Of a stretch of 64,000 nucleotides of DNA, positions 48,945 through 58,823 are shown piece by piece; position 1 is the stretch's first letter; the number at the start of each line of letters is the position of its first letter. The DNA lies in assembly GCA_030426085.1 (NCBI GenBank), contig JAUHYW010000005.1:62001-126000 (forward strand). The letters run 5' to 3'. Source of the stretch: a bacterium (GTDB lineage Bacteria; Myxococcota_A; Bradymonadia; UBA7976; UBA1532). Position numbers and translations under genes: made by a program. The notes below the pieces were generated by a model. The model was not told where the DNA came from, ran no database searches, and saw nothing but the letters and a program-made list of their open reading frames with translations.

Positions 48945-50786
48945 CTACTCGGCGAGCGCCTCGTGGATGGTGCGGGCGAGCTGGACCCCGATGCCATCGA
49001 CCTCGGCGAGCTGCTCCACGGTCGCCCGCCGCAGCCGCTTGAGGCTGCCGAAGTGGCGCAGCAGCGCCTTGCGGCGGGTCTCCCCCACCCCCGGGATGCG
49101 GTCGAGCGCGCTCACGAAGTTGCGGCCGATGCGCAGCTTGCGGTGGAACGTGATCGCGAACCGGTGGGCCTCGTCCCGCAGGTGGGTCATCAGGAACAGC
49201 TCGTCGGTGTGCGACCGCAGCACGATCGGATCCTTGACACCCGGCAGGAACACCCGCTCCGCGGAGCGCAGCGGCGCGCCGTCCGGCCCGGCCCCCCCGT
49301 CGAGCACCCGCGACTTGGCCAGGCCGACCACGTCGACCCCGGTGACCCGCAGGTCCTCGAAGACCGCGACCGCGACGTTGAGCTGCCCCTTGCCCCCATC
49401 CACCACGATCAGGTCGGGCAGGTCGCCCTCCTCGAGCCCCCGCCCCAGGCGCCGCAGCAGCACCTCGCGCATCATCGCGAAGTCGTCGGTGCCTTCGACC
49501 TCCCGGATCTTGTAGTGCCGATAGCCCGAGCGCTTGGGCACCCCGCCTTCGAACACGACCCGTGAGGCCACCGGCTGCGCCCCCTGGAACAACGAGATGT
49601 CATAGCACTCGATGCGATAGGGCATGTTGAGCAGGGACAGCTTCTTCTTGAGCCGCACCAGCCCCCCATCGCGCACCGCCTCCTCCCGCCGGGCCTGGAA
49701 GAACGCGTGCTCGGCGTTGGCCTGGGCCATCTCCAGCAGCCGCTTGCCCGACCCCCGCTGAGGCACCTTCAGCCGGACCCGGGTCTCGCGCAGCTCTTCG
49801 AGCCGCTCGTGCAGCGCCGCGGCCCCGTCGGGCTCGACCGGCATCAGCACCTCGTGGGGCACCGGGTTGCCGCCGCTGTAGAACAGGTTGCAGAACGTGC
49901 TGAGCACCTCGGCGTCGGGCGTGCCCTGGCGGTCGAAGCCGAACGCCCGGGAGCCGACCAGCTTGCCCGAGCGCACCAGCAGCACGACCACTTGCAGGAA
50001 GCCGCCCTCGCGATAGAGCCCGAAGACGTCCCGATCGATCGCCCGCAGATCGACGAGGTGCTGCTCTTCGAGGCTGCCCCGCACCGCCTGGAGCTGATCC
50101 CGATAGCGCGCCGCCCGCTCGTAGGCCATCTCGGCGGCGGCGGCCTTCATCTTCTCCTCGAGCTGGCGGGCCAGCTCGTCCCGCCGCCCCTGCAAGAAGA
50201 GCATGACCTCGCCCACCTGCTGGGCGTACTCGTCGCGGTCGACCGGCAGCACGCAGGGCCCCGGGCAGCGCTTGATCTGGTACTGCAAGCACGGGCGGGA
50301 GCGGTTCTTGAAGCTCAGGTCGTCGCAGTTGCGCAGCTTGAAGTGGCGCTCGACGAGCTTGAGCGTCGACCGGATCTTGCTCGCCGAGTGGTAGGGCCCG
50401 AAGTACTTCGCGCCGTCCCGCCGCGGGCGCCGCACGACGTCGATGCGGGGCCAGTCCACCCGATCGTCGATGCGCAGGTGCAGGAAGTTCTTGTCGTCCT
50501 TCAGCTCGACGTTGAACCGCGGCTGGTGGCGCTTGATCAGCTCGTTCTCGAGGATCAGCGCCTCTTTCTCGTTGGACGTGATCAGCACCTCGATCCGGTC
50601 GAGGAACCGGTCGAGCAGCCGGACGAAGTAGCGGGTGTCGCTGGTCGCGCCGAAGTACTGCCGCACCCGGGCCCGCAGGTTGGCCGCCTTGCCGACGTAG
50701 ATCACGCGGCCCTCGGCGTCGCGCATCAGGTAGCAGCCGGGCTCGGTGGGCAGCCGCTCGATATCGGTCTGGGGGTCGAACGGCAT
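48945..50786 (-). CDS. uvrC: UvrABC system protein C
   Basis: This 613-residue nuclease makes both incisions in nucleotide-excision repair. The GIY-YIG domain (GCYLMRD and VIYVGKA, residues 16-36), the UvrB-contact (UVR) region near 200-235, the RNase H-like domain (IECYDISLFQG near 390, LIVVDGGKGQLN near 460) and the tandem HhH tail (IPGVGETRRKALLRHFGSL and VDGIGVQLARTIHEAL) are all present. Start ATG 50784-50786 shares a base with the uvrB stop (TGATG). It ends the cysS-uvrB-uvrC run. Confidence 0.96.
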   Translation of the reverse strand: MPFDPQTDIERLPTEPGCYLMRDAEGRVIYVGKAANLRARVRQYFGATSDTRYFVRLLDRFLDRIEVLITSNEKEALILENELIKRHQPRFNVELKDDKNFLHLRIDDRVDWPRIDVVRRPRRDGAKYFGPYHSASKIRSTLKLVERHFKLRNCDDLSFKNRSRPCLQYQIKRCPGPCVLPVDRDEYAQQVGEVMLFLQGRRDELARQLEEKMKAAAAEMAYERAARYRDQLQAVRGSLEEQHLVDLRAIDRDVFGLYREGGFLQVVVLLVRSGKLVGSRAFGFDRQGTPDAEVLSTFCNLFYSGGNPVPHEVLMPVEPDGAAALHERLEELRETRVRLKVPQRGSGKRLLEMAQANAEHAFFQARREEAVRDGGLVRLKKKLSLLNMPYRIECYDISLFQGAQPVASRVVFEGGVPKRSGYRHYKIREVEGTDDFAMMREVLLRRLGRGLEEGDLPDLIVVDGGKGQLNVAVAVFEDLRVTGVDVVGLAKSRVLDGGAGPDGAPLRSAERVFLPGVKDPIVLRSHTDELFLMTHLRDEAHRFAITFHRKLRIGRNFVSALDRIPGVGETRRKALLRHFGSLKRLRRATVEQLAEVDGIGVQLARTIHEALAE

Positions 50787-52792
50787 CAGCCCACCGCGAG
50801 CTGCATCTTCTCGAGCGCGAGGAGCTGATCCCGCAGGGTCGCCGCCCGCTCGAAGTCGAGCGCCTCGGCGGCGGCGAGCATGTCCTTGCGGGTCGCCTCG
50901 ATGCGCTGCTTCAGGTCGGCGACGTCGGCGAGCACGCCCACGTCCACCATCGGCGCCTCCTCCTCCGGCTCACCGGCCAAGGCCCGAGCGGCCTCTTCGA
51001 GGTCGGTGATCTTCTTGGTGACCGTCTGGGGCACGATGCCGTGCTTGGCGTTGAAGTCGAGCTGGATCTGCCGCCGGCGGTCGGTCTCATCGAGGGCCGC
51101 CTGCATCGAGCCGGTCATGCGATCGGCGTACAGGATGACCCGCCCCTCGGCGTTGCGCGCCGCCCGGCCGATGGTCTGGATGAGCGAGCGCTGATCGCGC
51201 AGGAAGCCCTCCTTGTCGGCGTCGAGGATCGCGACCAGCCCCACCTCGGGCAGGTCGAGCCCCTCCCGCAGCAGGTTGATGCCCACCAGCACGTCGAACA
51301 CTCCCAGCCGCAGGTCGCGCAGGATCGCGGTGCGCTCGATGGTGTCGATGTCGGCGTGCAGGTAGCGCACCTGCACCCCCAGATCCCGGTAGTACTCGGT
51401 CAGATCCTCGGCCATGCGCTTGGTCAGGGTCGTCACCAGCACCCGCAGACCGCGGTCGACGGTCTGGCGCACCTCGTCGAGCAGATCGTCGACCTGCTCC
51501 GTCGCCGGGCGCACCTCCACGCCGGGATCGACCAGCCCGGTGGGGCGGATGATCTGCTCGACGATCACCCCCATCGACTGCTCCAGCTCGTAGTCGCCGG
51601 GGGTCGCCGAGACGTAGATCACCTGGTTCTGGGTCTCGACGAACTCCTCGAAGCGCAGCGGCCGGTTGTCGAGGGCCGACGGCAACCGGAAGCCGTACTC
51701 CACCAGGTTGAGCTTGCGGGCCCGGTCGCCGCGGTACATGCCGCCCACCTGGGGCAGCGAGACGTGGCTCTCGTCGACGACGAGCAGCCAGTCGTCGGGG
51801 AAGTAGTCGAGCAGGCACGGCGGCGGCTCACCCGGCGCCCGCCCGGTCAGGTAGCGGGAGTAGTTCTCGATGCCGCTGCAGAACCCGAGCTGCTCGAGCT
51901 GCTCGAGGTCGAACATCGTGCGCTGCTCGAGCCGCTGCGCCTCGAGCAGCCGGGTCTCGGCGTTCAGCGCCTGCAGCCGCTCGCGCAGCTCGACCCGGAT
52001 CTCCTCGATCGCCTCGTCGATGCGCTGCTGACCGACCACATAGTGCGAGCCGGGGTAGACCGCGATCTTGTCCAGCGCCTCGATGCGCCGGCCACGCAGC
52101 GGATCGATGAGCGCGATGGACTCCACCTCGTCGCCGAAGAACTCGATGCGATAGGCCGCGCTCTCCTCATGCACCGGGAAGATCTCGAGCACGTCCCCCC
52201 GGACCCGGAAGGTGCCCCGGTGGAAGTCGTAGTCGTTGCGGGCGTACTGGATGTCGACCAGCCGGGCCATCACCGCGTCCCGGTCGGCGGTCTGGCCCAC
52301 CTCGAGCTGCACGAGCTGCCCGTGATAGGCCGCGGCGCTGCCCAGGCCATAGATGCAGGAGACGCTGGCGACGATGATGACGTCCCGCCGCTCGAGCAGA
52401 CCGCGGGTCGCCGCGTGGCGCATCCGGTCGATCTCCTCGTTGATGCGGGCGTCCTTCTCGATGAAGGTGTCCGTCGACGCCACATAGGCTTCGGGCTGGT
52501 AGTAGTCGTAATAGCTGACGAAGTACTGGACCTCGTTGTAGGGGAACAAGGTCTTGAACTCACCGTAGAGCTGGGCGGCCAGGGTCTTGTTGTGGGCCAG
52601 GACCAACGTCGGGCGCTGGGTGCGGGCGATCACATTGGCGATGGTGAAGGTCTTGCCCGAGCCGGTGACCCCGAGCAGCACCTGATGGGGGTCACCGCCT
52701 TCGAGCCCCGAGACCAGCGCGTCGATCGCCGCCGGCTGGTCGCCCCGCGGCTCGTGGTCCGAGACCAGTTCGAAACGCTTCACGTGTTTCAC
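50786..52792 (-). CDS. uvrB: UvrABC system protein B
   Basis: This 668-residue helicase-like subunit verifies damage in nucleotide-excision repair. Walker A is GVTGSGKT near residue 46. The beta-hairpin [14 protein letters not shown]-box [21 protein letters not shown], motif V/VI ([27 protein letters not shown]) and the C-terminal UvrC-binding UVR motif are present. I start it at GTG 52790-52792, which gives Val-Lys-His and overlaps the cysS stop (GTGA), with GGGGAGG upstream. GTG 52783 is an alternative. This start lies inside a parS-like site. Confidence 0.96.
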   Translation of the reverse strand: MKHVKRFELVSDHEPRGDQPAAIDALVSGLEGGDPHQVLLGVTGSGKTFTIANVIARTQRPTLVLAHNKTLAAQLYGEFKTLFPYNEVQYFVSYYDYYQPEAYVASTDTFIEKDARINEEIDRMRHAATRGLLERRDVIIVASVSCIYGLGSAAAYHGQLVQLEVGQTADRDAVMARLVDIQYARNDYDFHRGTFRVRGDVLEIFPVHEESAAYRIEFFGDEVESIALIDPLRGRRIEALDKIAVYPGSHYVVGQQRIDEAIEEIRVELRERLQALNAETRLLEAQRLEQRTMFDLEQLEQLGFCSGIENYSRYLTGRAPGEPPPCLLDYFPDDWLLVVDESHVSLPQVGGMYRGDRARKLNLVEYGFRLPSALDNRPLRFEEFVETQNQVIYVSATPGDYELEQSMGVIVEQIIRPTGLVDPGVEVRPATEQVDDLLDEVRQTVDRGLRVLVTTLTKRMAEDLTEYYRDLGVQVRYLHADIDTIERTAILRDLRLGVFDVLVGINLLREGLDLPEVGLVAILDADKEGFLRDQRSLIQTIGRAARNAEGRVILYADRMTGSMQAALDETDRRRQIQLDFNAKHGIVPQTVTKKITDLEEAARALAGEPEEEAPMVDVGVLADVADLKQRIEATRKDMLAAAEALDFERAATLRDQLLALEKMQLAVG

Positions 52793-52800
52793 GTGGAACG
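52785..52800 (+). promoter_or_regulatory. parS: parS-like ParB-binding site (14 of 16) at the cysS/uvrB junction
   Basis: TGTTTCACGTGGAACG matches TGTTTCACGTGAAACA at 14 of 16 positions, differing at positions 12 and 16. On the minus strand the site covers the cysS stop and the uvrB GTG start. A second CACGTG core at 52781-52786 overlaps it but has poor flanks (11 of 16). Confidence 0.65.
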
Positions 52801-54306
52801 CGCCTCCCCCTCGCCGGCCTCCTCGCCCCCGGCCCCCGGGGGCACGTCGAGCACCCGCCAGTCGGTGCCGCCCGGGTGGTCCATCAGGATCACGCCGGCG
52901 GCCTCCATCTCGTCCCGGATCCGGTCGGCCTCGGCCCAGTCCCGGGCGGTGCGGGCGGCGATACGGGCCGAGATCTGCTGCTCGATCCACTGCACGCTCA
53001 GCTCACGGCGGATGACCGCCTTCTGCCGGTGGCGCTCGAGATAGCCCCCGGGGTCCTCGCCGAAGAGGTTGAGCACCCCGTCGATCGCCCGGATCTTGTC
53101 CAGCAGCAGCCGGGCGGCGGCCGCGGCGGCGGCCTGCTTCTTCTTCTTGCGGGTCGAGATCAGCTCGTTGAGCGTGCGGAAGGCCTCGTTGACCGGATCC
53201 ATCGCCCGGGGCACGTTGAAGTCATCGTCCATCGCCTCCCGGAACCGGGCCTCGACCCCGTCGATGACCGCCTGGCCCGGCAGCGGACCCTTGTGCTCGG
53301 CGTGCGCCTCGGCGAGGAAGACGGCCGCCTTGCGCAGCGTCTCGTAGTAGTAGGCCAGGCGGGCGGCCGCTTCGTCGAGCATCGCGTCGCTGAAGTTGAT
53401 CGGGTTGCGGTACTGGCTGCCGGTCGCCAGGAAGAAGCGCAGCACGAGCGGCTCGTAGCGCTCGGCGATGTCGCCCACGCTGAACACGTTGCCCAGCGAC
53501 TTGCTCATCTTCTCTTCGTCGATGGTGATGAAGCCGTTGTGCATCCAGTAGCGAGCGAAGGTGCAGCCGGTGGCGCCCTCCGACTGGGCGACCTCGTTCT
53601 CGTGGTGGGGGAAGATGAGATCCCGCCCCCCGCCGTGCAGATCGAAGGTCTCGCCGAGCGCCGCCATGCTCATCGCCGAGCACTCGATGTGCCAGCCGGG
53701 TCGGCCCTCGCCCCACGGGCTGTCCCACTTGGGCTCGCCGGGCTTGGCCGACTTCCACAGCGCGAAGTCCATCGGGTTGCGCTTGCGGGGGTCGACCTCG
53801 ACCCGGGCCCCGGCCTGCATCTGGTCCAGCGGGCGCTTGCTGAGCTTGCCGTAGTCGGCGAAGTTGGCGACGTCGTAGAAGACGTCCCCGTCGACGTCGT
53901 AGGCCAACCCCTTATCTTCGAGGCGCTGGACCAGGGCGATGATGTCGTCGATCGAGGTACTCACCCGCGGCTCGTGGTCCGGCCGGGCGATCCCGAGCGC
54001 GTCCATGTCGGCGTAGAACGTGTCGATGTTCTCCTGGGCCAGCGCCAGCGTGTCCATGCCCCGCTCGTTCGCCCGCTTGATGATCTTGTCCTCGACATCG
54101 GTGAAGTTGCGGACATAGGTCACCGCGAAGCCCGCGTAGCGCAGGTAGCGGTAGATGATGTCGTATGCGGTGTAGCACCGGGCGTGGCCGATGTGGCTCC
54201 GAGCATAGGGCGTGACGCCGCAGACGTACATCCGCACCCGCCCCGGCTCGAGGGGCTCGAAGGGGCGCTTGGTTCCGGCGAGCGTGTCGTGGATCTGGAT
54301 CGGCAT
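52789..54306 (-). CDS. cysS: Cysteinyl-tRNA synthetase
   Basis: This 505-residue class I synthetase charges tRNA-Cys. Zinc-binding Cys is in VCGVTPYA near residue 29. The HIGH motif is SHIGHARC near 38, and KMSKSLGN near 270. GWHIECSAM near 210 and [11 protein letters not shown] near 237 supply further metal ligands. The length and order are normal. ATG 54304-54306 is the start. Its TGA overlaps the uvrB GTG within a parS-like sequence. Confidence 0.95.
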   Translation of the reverse strand: MPIQIHDTLAGTKRPFEPLEPGRVRMYVCGVTPYARSHIGHARCYTAYDIIYRYLRYAGFAVTYVRNFTDVEDKIIKRANERGMDTLALAQENIDTFYADMDALGIARPDHEPRVSTSIDDIIALVQRLEDKGLAYDVDGDVFYDVANFADYGKLSKRPLDQMQAGARVEVDPRKRNPMDFALWKSAKPGEPKWDSPWGEGRPGWHIECSAMSMAALGETFDLHGGGRDLIFPHHENEVAQSEGATGCTFARYWMHNGFITIDEEKMSKSLGNVFSVGDIAERYEPLVLRFFLATGSQYRNPINFSDAMLDEAAARLAYYYETLRKAAVFLAEAHAEHKGPLPGQAVIDGVEARFREAMDDDFNVPRAMDPVNEAFRTLNELISTRKKKKQAAAAAAARLLLDKIRAIDGVLNLFGEDPGGYLERHRQKAVIRRELSVQWIEQQISARIAARTARDWAEADRIRDEMEAAGVILMDHPGGTDWRVLDVPPGAGGEEAGEGEARST

Positions 54307-54491
54307 GGGGCGTGGGCTCTCTTGGCTGCGGCTCGGCTCTGCCCGAGCGGGGCATCATCCTGGTCATTTTGCCGGTCGACGTCCACCCGGTCGACGGCGA
54401 CACCCGTGGGCGGCACATTGACCGGGCGACCGATCGGTGAAAGACTCGCCGGGCGCGCTTCGGGGGCGCGGCCCGCCTGGAGGATGCCTCG

Positions 54492-55304
54492 ATGACCGTC
54501 TGCACCGCGTGCGGCACCGAATCGCCCGACGATCTGCGGCACTGCCCGCAGTGCGGGGCAGCGCTGCCCGAGCCCGATGCGCCCGGCAATACGAGCCACT
54601 TCGGCGAGAAGGATCTCGAGAAGCTGATGACGCGCATGGGCCGCGAGCCCGACGGCGCGACGCCGCCGAGCAACCTCATGGCCGGCCTGCCCCGCCCCAA
54701 GGTCGGGTCGATGGCCTCGCCCCTGCGCGGCGGTCAGACCTCACCGTCGGATCGGCGCAAGCCCGAGCAACGAGCCCGCTCGGCTTCGGGCAGCACGGTG
54801 ATGGGCATGCCGCTGTTCACCACCGGCGAGCAGCGGGCGGTCTCGGTGCCCGCGCGCCAGCCCAGCGCGCCCCCGGCTGCGGCCCCGGCGGACGAGGCGT
54901 CCGCGAGCGGCGGGCCCTCGATCCAGTCGCTCGGCAGCTTTCAGGACGACTTCGGCGCCGAGGGCTCCCAGCCGCCGGCCGCCGCCCCGGCCGAGACCGC
55001 GGGGGTCGCCGATCCGATGGCTGCCGGAGCGACGGGCGCCGAGGACGCGCCCGGTGGGGCTGAGATCGCCGACGCCGCCGCCCCGGACCAGGGCCCGTCG
55101 GCACCCCGGGGCCCCTCCCGACCGCCCGCTGCCGGCGCGGCGCCGGGCCCGGATCCCGAGCCGGGCGATCCACCCCCGATCACCTCACCCGATCGCCCCA
55201 CCGAGCCCGCGCCCGCGGTCGGGTCGGGCGGCAGCGGGCGCCTGGTCGCGGCCGTCCTGATCGCGGCGGTGCTCGCCGGCGTGGCGTTCTTCCTGCTCAA
55301 GTGA
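54492..55304 (+). CDS. Zinc-ribbon protein with C-terminal membrane anchor
   Basis: This 270-residue protein opens with a zinc ribbon CTACGTESPDDLRHCPQCG (residues 4-22, two CxxC). A disordered, Pro-Ala-Gly-rich region of about 215 residues follows. The last 18 residues are a transmembrane helix (LVAAVLIAAVLAGVAFFLLK), giving tail-anchored topology. Such ribbon-linker-anchor proteins are common in myxobacteria-like genomes and their function is unknown. GGAGG at 54479-54483 precedes ATG 54492. The stop overlaps the thioesterase GTG (GTGA). Family is not recognised beyond the ribbon. Confidence 0.82.
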   Translation: MTVCTACGTESPDDLRHCPQCGAALPEPDAPGNTSHFGEKDLEKLMTRMGREPDGATPPSNLMAGLPRPKVGSMASPLRGGQTSPSDRRKPEQRARSASGSTVMGMPLFTTGEQRAVSVPARQPSAPPAAAPADEASASGGPSIQSLGSFQDDFGAEGSQPPAAAPAETAGVADPMAAGATGAEDAPGGAEIADAAAPDQGPSAPRGPSRPPAAGAAPGPDPEPGDPPPITSPDRPTEPAPAVGSGGSGRLVAAVLIAAVLAGVAFFLLK

Positions 55305-55855
55305 GCGCCGCGCGTTCGAGCGACCCCCCGGCCCGCCCGCCGGCCCGCCCGCCGGCCCGCCCGTGCCGCGCCTCCCACGTCGAGATGACCGAGATGGTGC
55401 TGCCGCCGGACACCAACTATCACGGCACCGTCTTCGGCGGACGCATCCTGCAATGGATCGACATCGCAGGTGCCATCGCCGCTCAGCGCCACACCCACCG
55501 CAAGGTCGTGACCGCCTCCCTCGACGACATGCACTTCGCGGTGCCCGTCCGATTGGGCGACGTGGTCGTGCTCAAGGCGGCGGTGAACTATGTGCACCGG
55601 ACCTCGATGGAGGTCGGGGTGCGGGTGGAGCGGGAGGTCATCACCACCGGGGAGCGCGAGGTCGCGGCGACCGCCTACCTGACCTATGTCGCGCTCGACG
55701 ACGACGGCGCGCCGACCGTGATCCCGCCGGTCACCCCCGAGAGCCCCGAAGAGAAGCGGCGCTTCGCCGACGCGATCACCCGCCGCGAGTTCCGGTTGGC
55801 TCGGCGGGACGCGCTGCTCGCCCGGCGCAGCGCCGACGAGGCGGCCAGCGGCTGA
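55301..55855 (+). CDS. Acyl-CoA thioesterase, hotdog fold (YciA-like)
   Basis: This 184-residue protein has the YciA/ACOT hotdog motifs: PPDTNYHGTVFGGRILQWIDIAGAIAA near 34-60, RKVVTASLDDMHFAVPVRLGDVVVL in pieces, and TYVALDDDG near 125. These release CoA from acyl-CoA. The first 27 residues are Pro-Ala-Arg repeats from a GC-rich tandem and may be dispensable; ATG 55385 is an internal alternative. Start GTG 55301 overlaps the zinc-ribbon gene. Confidence 0.9.
   Translation: MSAARSSDPPARPPARPPARPCRASHVEMTEMVLPPDTNYHGTVFGGRILQWIDIAGAIAAQRHTHRKVVTASLDDMHFAVPVRLGDVVVLKAAVNYVHRTSMEVGVRVEREVITTGEREVAATAYLTYVALDDDGAPTVIPPVTPESPEEKRRFADAITRREFRLARRDALLARRSADEAASG
55328..55363 (+). repeat. Three tandem 12-bp repeats in the thioesterase N-terminus
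   Basis: CCGGCCCGCCCG occurs three times without interruption. In frame it encodes a Pro-Ala-Arg-Pro repeat at the start of the thioesterase. It looks like a short slippage tract and has no other evident function. Confidence 0.8.
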
Positions 55856-55933
55856 GCCGACCGGGCCGCGCGCGGCGGTTGCCGCCCGGGTGGACCGCCC
55901 GTACCCTGGGGCGAACTCGACCCGTGAGGCCCG

Positions 55934-56866
55934 ATGCGTCGCCCACCCGCGCTGCCCGACCGCCCGGTGATCCGGGTCATCCACCCCTGCGGCACCCTCG
56001 CACCCCACCAGGGCCCGCTCGAAGCGGGCCTCGCCCGCCTCGAAGCCGCCGGGTGCGAGGTGCGGTGGGATCCGACCCGCGCGGAGGACTGCTGGCGGGG
56101 CTATCTGGCGGGCACCGACGAGACCCGCGCCGCCGAGTTCGTCGCCGCGCTCGACGAGCCGGGGGTGCACGGGGTGTGGTTCGCCCGGGGCGGCAGCGGC
56201 GGCGCCCGCATCGCCGAGCGCGTGGCCCGCGCCGCCGCCGACCGCCCCCCGCGGATCGTCGTGGGCTTCAGCGACGCGACCGTGTTCCTCGACCTGCTCG
56301 CCAGCCGGGTGGGCTGGGTCACGTTTCACGGGCCGGCCGTCACCAGCCTGGGGCACCCCGCGATCGAGGTCGAACTCGACGCGGTTCTCGACGTGCTGCG
56401 CGGGGCGCGGCGTGAGATCCCGTTCGCCGACGCTGCCCCCGCAGCGGGCGAGCCGACATCGGGCATCGCCATCGAAGGCCGCTTGATGGGGGGCAACCTC
56501 ACCGTGCTCGCGGCGAGCATGGGCACGCCCGTCGCCCCGGATCCGGTCGCCGACGCGATCTGGCTGCTGGAGGACGTGGGCGAGCCACCGTATCGCCTCG
56601 ACCGCAGCTTCTGGCAACTCCGCGCGGCCAACGCGCTGGGCGACGCCCGCGCGCTCTGGCTGGGGGACCTGGGGCTCTCGGACGAGGCCGAGCGCTCGGC
56701 CCGCGTTCACCTCGCCGACGACGCCGCGTTGCCGCTGGTGAACGGCGCCCCCGCCGGGCATCGCGGGCGGCTCGACATCCTGCCCATCGGGGGCTGGGGC
56801 ACCCTCGACCCCGAGGCGCGCACCTTCTCCAGCCCCCACCCCTGGGTCGACCGCGAGGGCCGGTGA
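55934..56866 (+). CDS. LD-carboxypeptidase, peptidase S66 (LdcA-like)
   Basis: This 310-residue serine peptidase cleaves the L,D-peptide bond of muropeptides during peptidoglycan recycling. The nucleophile Ser is in GFSDATVFLDLL near residue 116. The catalytic Glu lies in LEDVGEPPYRLDR near 215, and the His is in NGAPAGH near 275. The sequence WFARGGSGGARI near 80 is also conserved. The length matches S66. ATG 55934 follows GTGAGG. The stop overlaps the next gene's GTG. Confidence 0.88.
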   Translation: MRRPPALPDRPVIRVIHPCGTLAPHQGPLEAGLARLEAAGCEVRWDPTRAEDCWRGYLAGTDETRAAEFVAALDEPGVHGVWFARGGSGGARIAERVARAAADRPPRIVVGFSDATVFLDLLASRVGWVTFHGPAVTSLGHPAIEVELDAVLDVLRGARREIPFADAAPAAGEPTSGIAIEGRLMGGNLTVLAASMGTPVAPDPVADAIWLLEDVGEPPYRLDRSFWQLRAANALGDARALWLGDLGLSDEAERSARVHLADDAALPLVNGAPAGHRGRLDILPIGGWGTLDPEARTFSSPHPWVDREGR

Positions 56867-57960
56867 AGGGGTGCTTCCAGGTCGAGCAGATCATGCAGGC
56901 GGCGGTCGCCGAAGGCGTGACGCCCGCCATCGCGTTCGCCGTCTCCCGGGGGGACGGGCCGCCGCGAACCCGCTTCGCCGGGCAGGTCGCCCCCGGGCAG
57001 CGCACCGGAGCCGACACCCGCTTCGACCTCGCCTCGCTGACGAAGCCGCTGACGACCACGACCTGGATCCTCAGTCTCGTCGACGCGGGCCACCTGAGCC
57101 TCGAGCGCCCGATAGGCACCGGCCTGCCGATCGCCGATCCGACGCTCGCGGCGGCCCCGCTGTGGCGGCTGTTGAACCACACCGCCGGCCTGCCGGCGCA
57201 TCGACGCGACTTCCACAGCCTGGGTCCCGCCGTGCGCCTCTCGGGTCACTTCGACCGGGCGAGGGTCGCCATCCGGCGCATGCTCACCCGGGTCGGGTCG
57301 ACGTATGGTCCCGGCGACCGCGAGGTCTACAGCGACCTCGGCTTCATGCTGCTCGAATGGCTGGGTGAGACGGTCGACGCCCCCCTCGCCATCCGCTGGC
57401 CGGAGCTGCCGGGGCACGGCACCGAAGCGCTGCACATGCGCCCCGCGCGCGAGCCCCCGGGCCCGGCTCCGGGCTACGCGCCGACGGAGCGCTGCCCGCT
57501 GCGGGAGCGGGTCGTGCAGGGCGAAGTGCATGACGAGAACGCGTGGGTCATGGGCGGGATCGCCGGGCACGCCGGCCTCTTCGGCGATCTGGCGGCCGTA
57601 CACGGGATGGGCCGGCGCTGGCTGCGGGCCGCGCGGGGCGACGACAGAGCGCTGGGCATCGACTCGGCGCTGGTCCGGGCGGCGCTCGATCGCCGGTGGA
57701 TGCACCCCCGAGGCACCCGGGTGCTCGGGTGGGACACCCCCACGCCGGAGCGGTCATCGGCCGGTACCGGCTTCGGGCGCCGGGCGTTCGGACACCTGGG
57801 CTTCACCGGCACATCCATCTGGATCGACCCCGACGCAGAGGTCGTGATGACGCTGCTGACCAATCGGATCCACCCCAGCCGGGCCAACCCGGGCATCCGC
57901 CAGCTGCGGCCCCGGCTGCACGACGCCGGCTGGGTCTGGCTGGAGGACGGTTTCACGTGA
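56863..57960 (+). CDS. Serine hydrolase of the class C beta-lactamase family
   Basis: This 365-residue protein has the SxxK motif SLTK near residue 58, a YSD segment (YSDLGFMLLEWLG) near 155 in place of YxN, and HLGFTG near 305 as the third motif. No signal peptide is visible, so it is probably cytoplasmic. These enzymes include esterases, peptidases and penicillin-binding-protein relatives; the substrate cannot be told. Start GTG 56863 overlaps the LD-carboxypeptidase stop. Its TGA lies within the parS-like site at 57949-57964. Confidence 0.86.
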   Translation: MKGCFQVEQIMQAAVAEGVTPAIAFAVSRGDGPPRTRFAGQVAPGQRTGADTRFDLASLTKPLTTTTWILSLVDAGHLSLERPIGTGLPIADPTLAAAPLWRLLNHTAGLPAHRRDFHSLGPAVRLSGHFDRARVAIRRMLTRVGSTYGPGDREVYSDLGFMLLEWLGETVDAPLAIRWPELPGHGTEALHMRPAREPPGPAPGYAPTERCPLRERVVQGEVHDENAWVMGGIAGHAGLFGDLAAVHGMGRRWLRAARGDDRALGIDSALVRAALDRRWMHPRGTRVLGWDTPTPERSSAGTGFGRRAFGHLGFTGTSIWIDPDAEVVMTLLTNRIHPSRANPGIRQLRPRLHDAGWVWLEDGFT

Positions 57961-57964
57961 AACA
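57949..57964 (+). promoter_or_regulatory. parS: parS-like ParB-binding site (15 of 16) at a stop/start junction
   Basis: GGTTTCACGTGAAACA matches the consensus at 15 of 16 positions, with a perfect 14-bp inner palindrome at 57950-57963. The core supplies the TGA of the serine hydrolase gene and the GTG of the next gene. Confidence 0.85.
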
Positions 57965-58823
57965 CCACGACAGCGAGCCGCTCACGGTCCCGGTGGACCT
58001 GCTCGATGACCTCGCGATCGCCCGGCTGGCCGGCCAGCGGGCGGGGGCGCTCATCGCGGAGAAGTGGCGCTCCGGGGTGCGGGTCCGCTTCAAGGGACCC
58101 ATCGATCCCGTGACCGAGGCCGATCTGGCCGCCGAGCGGGTCATCACCGACCTGATCCGGCGTCGCTTCCCCCGCGATCGCATCGTCGCCGAGGAGGGTG
58201 GGATCGACGACGGGCAGGGCTCGGGCCGCTCGTGGTTCGTCGATCCGCTCGACGGCACCACCAACTTCAGCCACGGGCTCCCCCACTTCTGCGTCTCCAT
58301 CGCTTGCGCCGACGCCGACGGGGTCCGGGTCGGCGTGATCGTCGAGCCGACCCGAGGGTGGGTCTTCGATGCGGTGCGCGGGGGCGGCGCCCGGCTCGAC
58401 GGCGCCCCGCTCTCGGTCAGCGCCGCCGAGCGGCTCGAGCGGGCCGTCCTCGCGACCGGCTTCCCCTACGACCGCCACGGCGCGCCGGACAACAACAGCC
58501 ACCGCTTCGCCCACCTGCTGCGCGCGGCGCAAGGGCTGCGGCGGCTCGGCTCGGCGGCCCTCGATCTGGCGTTCGTCGCCGCCGGATGGCTCGACGGCTA
58601 TTGGGAGCGCCGCCTCAACTCGTGGGATCTGGCGGCGGGGGCACTGCTGGTGCGCGAGGCGGGGGGTGTCATCAGCGATCACCAGGGAAGAGATTGGCGG
58701 GTGGACGCAGGTGAGATCGTCGCGGCGAACCCGGGCTTGCACCCGCCCCTGCTCGCCGCGCTGGCCGAGAGCGACGCGCTCTTCGAATCACGGCCCGATG
58801 GTGTAACGCGGGGTGACTCATGA
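57957..58823 (+). CDS. Inositol monophosphatase family protein
   Basis: This 288-residue protein has the metal-binding set of the family: EEGG near residue 80 (first metal Glu), DPLDGTTNFSHG near 98-109 and WDLAAGALLVREAGG near 223-237. Members dephosphorylate inositol-1-phosphate or related sugars or nucleotides. Start GTG 57957 overlaps the upstream stop (GTGA) within the parS site, giving Val-Lys-His. No strong ribosome site precedes it, so it may rely on coupling. A GTG near 57990 is a weaker alternative. The stop overlaps rsmG by 4 bp. Confidence 0.9.
   Translation: MKHHDSEPLTVPVDLLDDLAIARLAGQRAGALIAEKWRSGVRVRFKGPIDPVTEADLAAERVITDLIRRRFPRDRIVAEEGGIDDGQGSGRSWFVDPLDGTTNFSHGLPHFCVSIACADADGVRVGVIVEPTRGWVFDAVRGGGARLDGAPLSVSAAERLERAVLATGFPYDRHGAPDNNSHRFAHLLRAAQGLRRLGSAALDLAFVAAGWLDGYWERRLNSWDLAAGALLVREAGGVISDHQGRDWRVDAGEIVAANPGLHPPLLAALAESDALFESRPDGVTRGDS

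Noticed and set aside
56863-57960. Reading the serine hydrolase as an inactive enzyme because YSD replaces YxN.
   Set aside because: YSD with SxxK and HxG is common in esterase-type members of the family, so the change does not show loss of activity.
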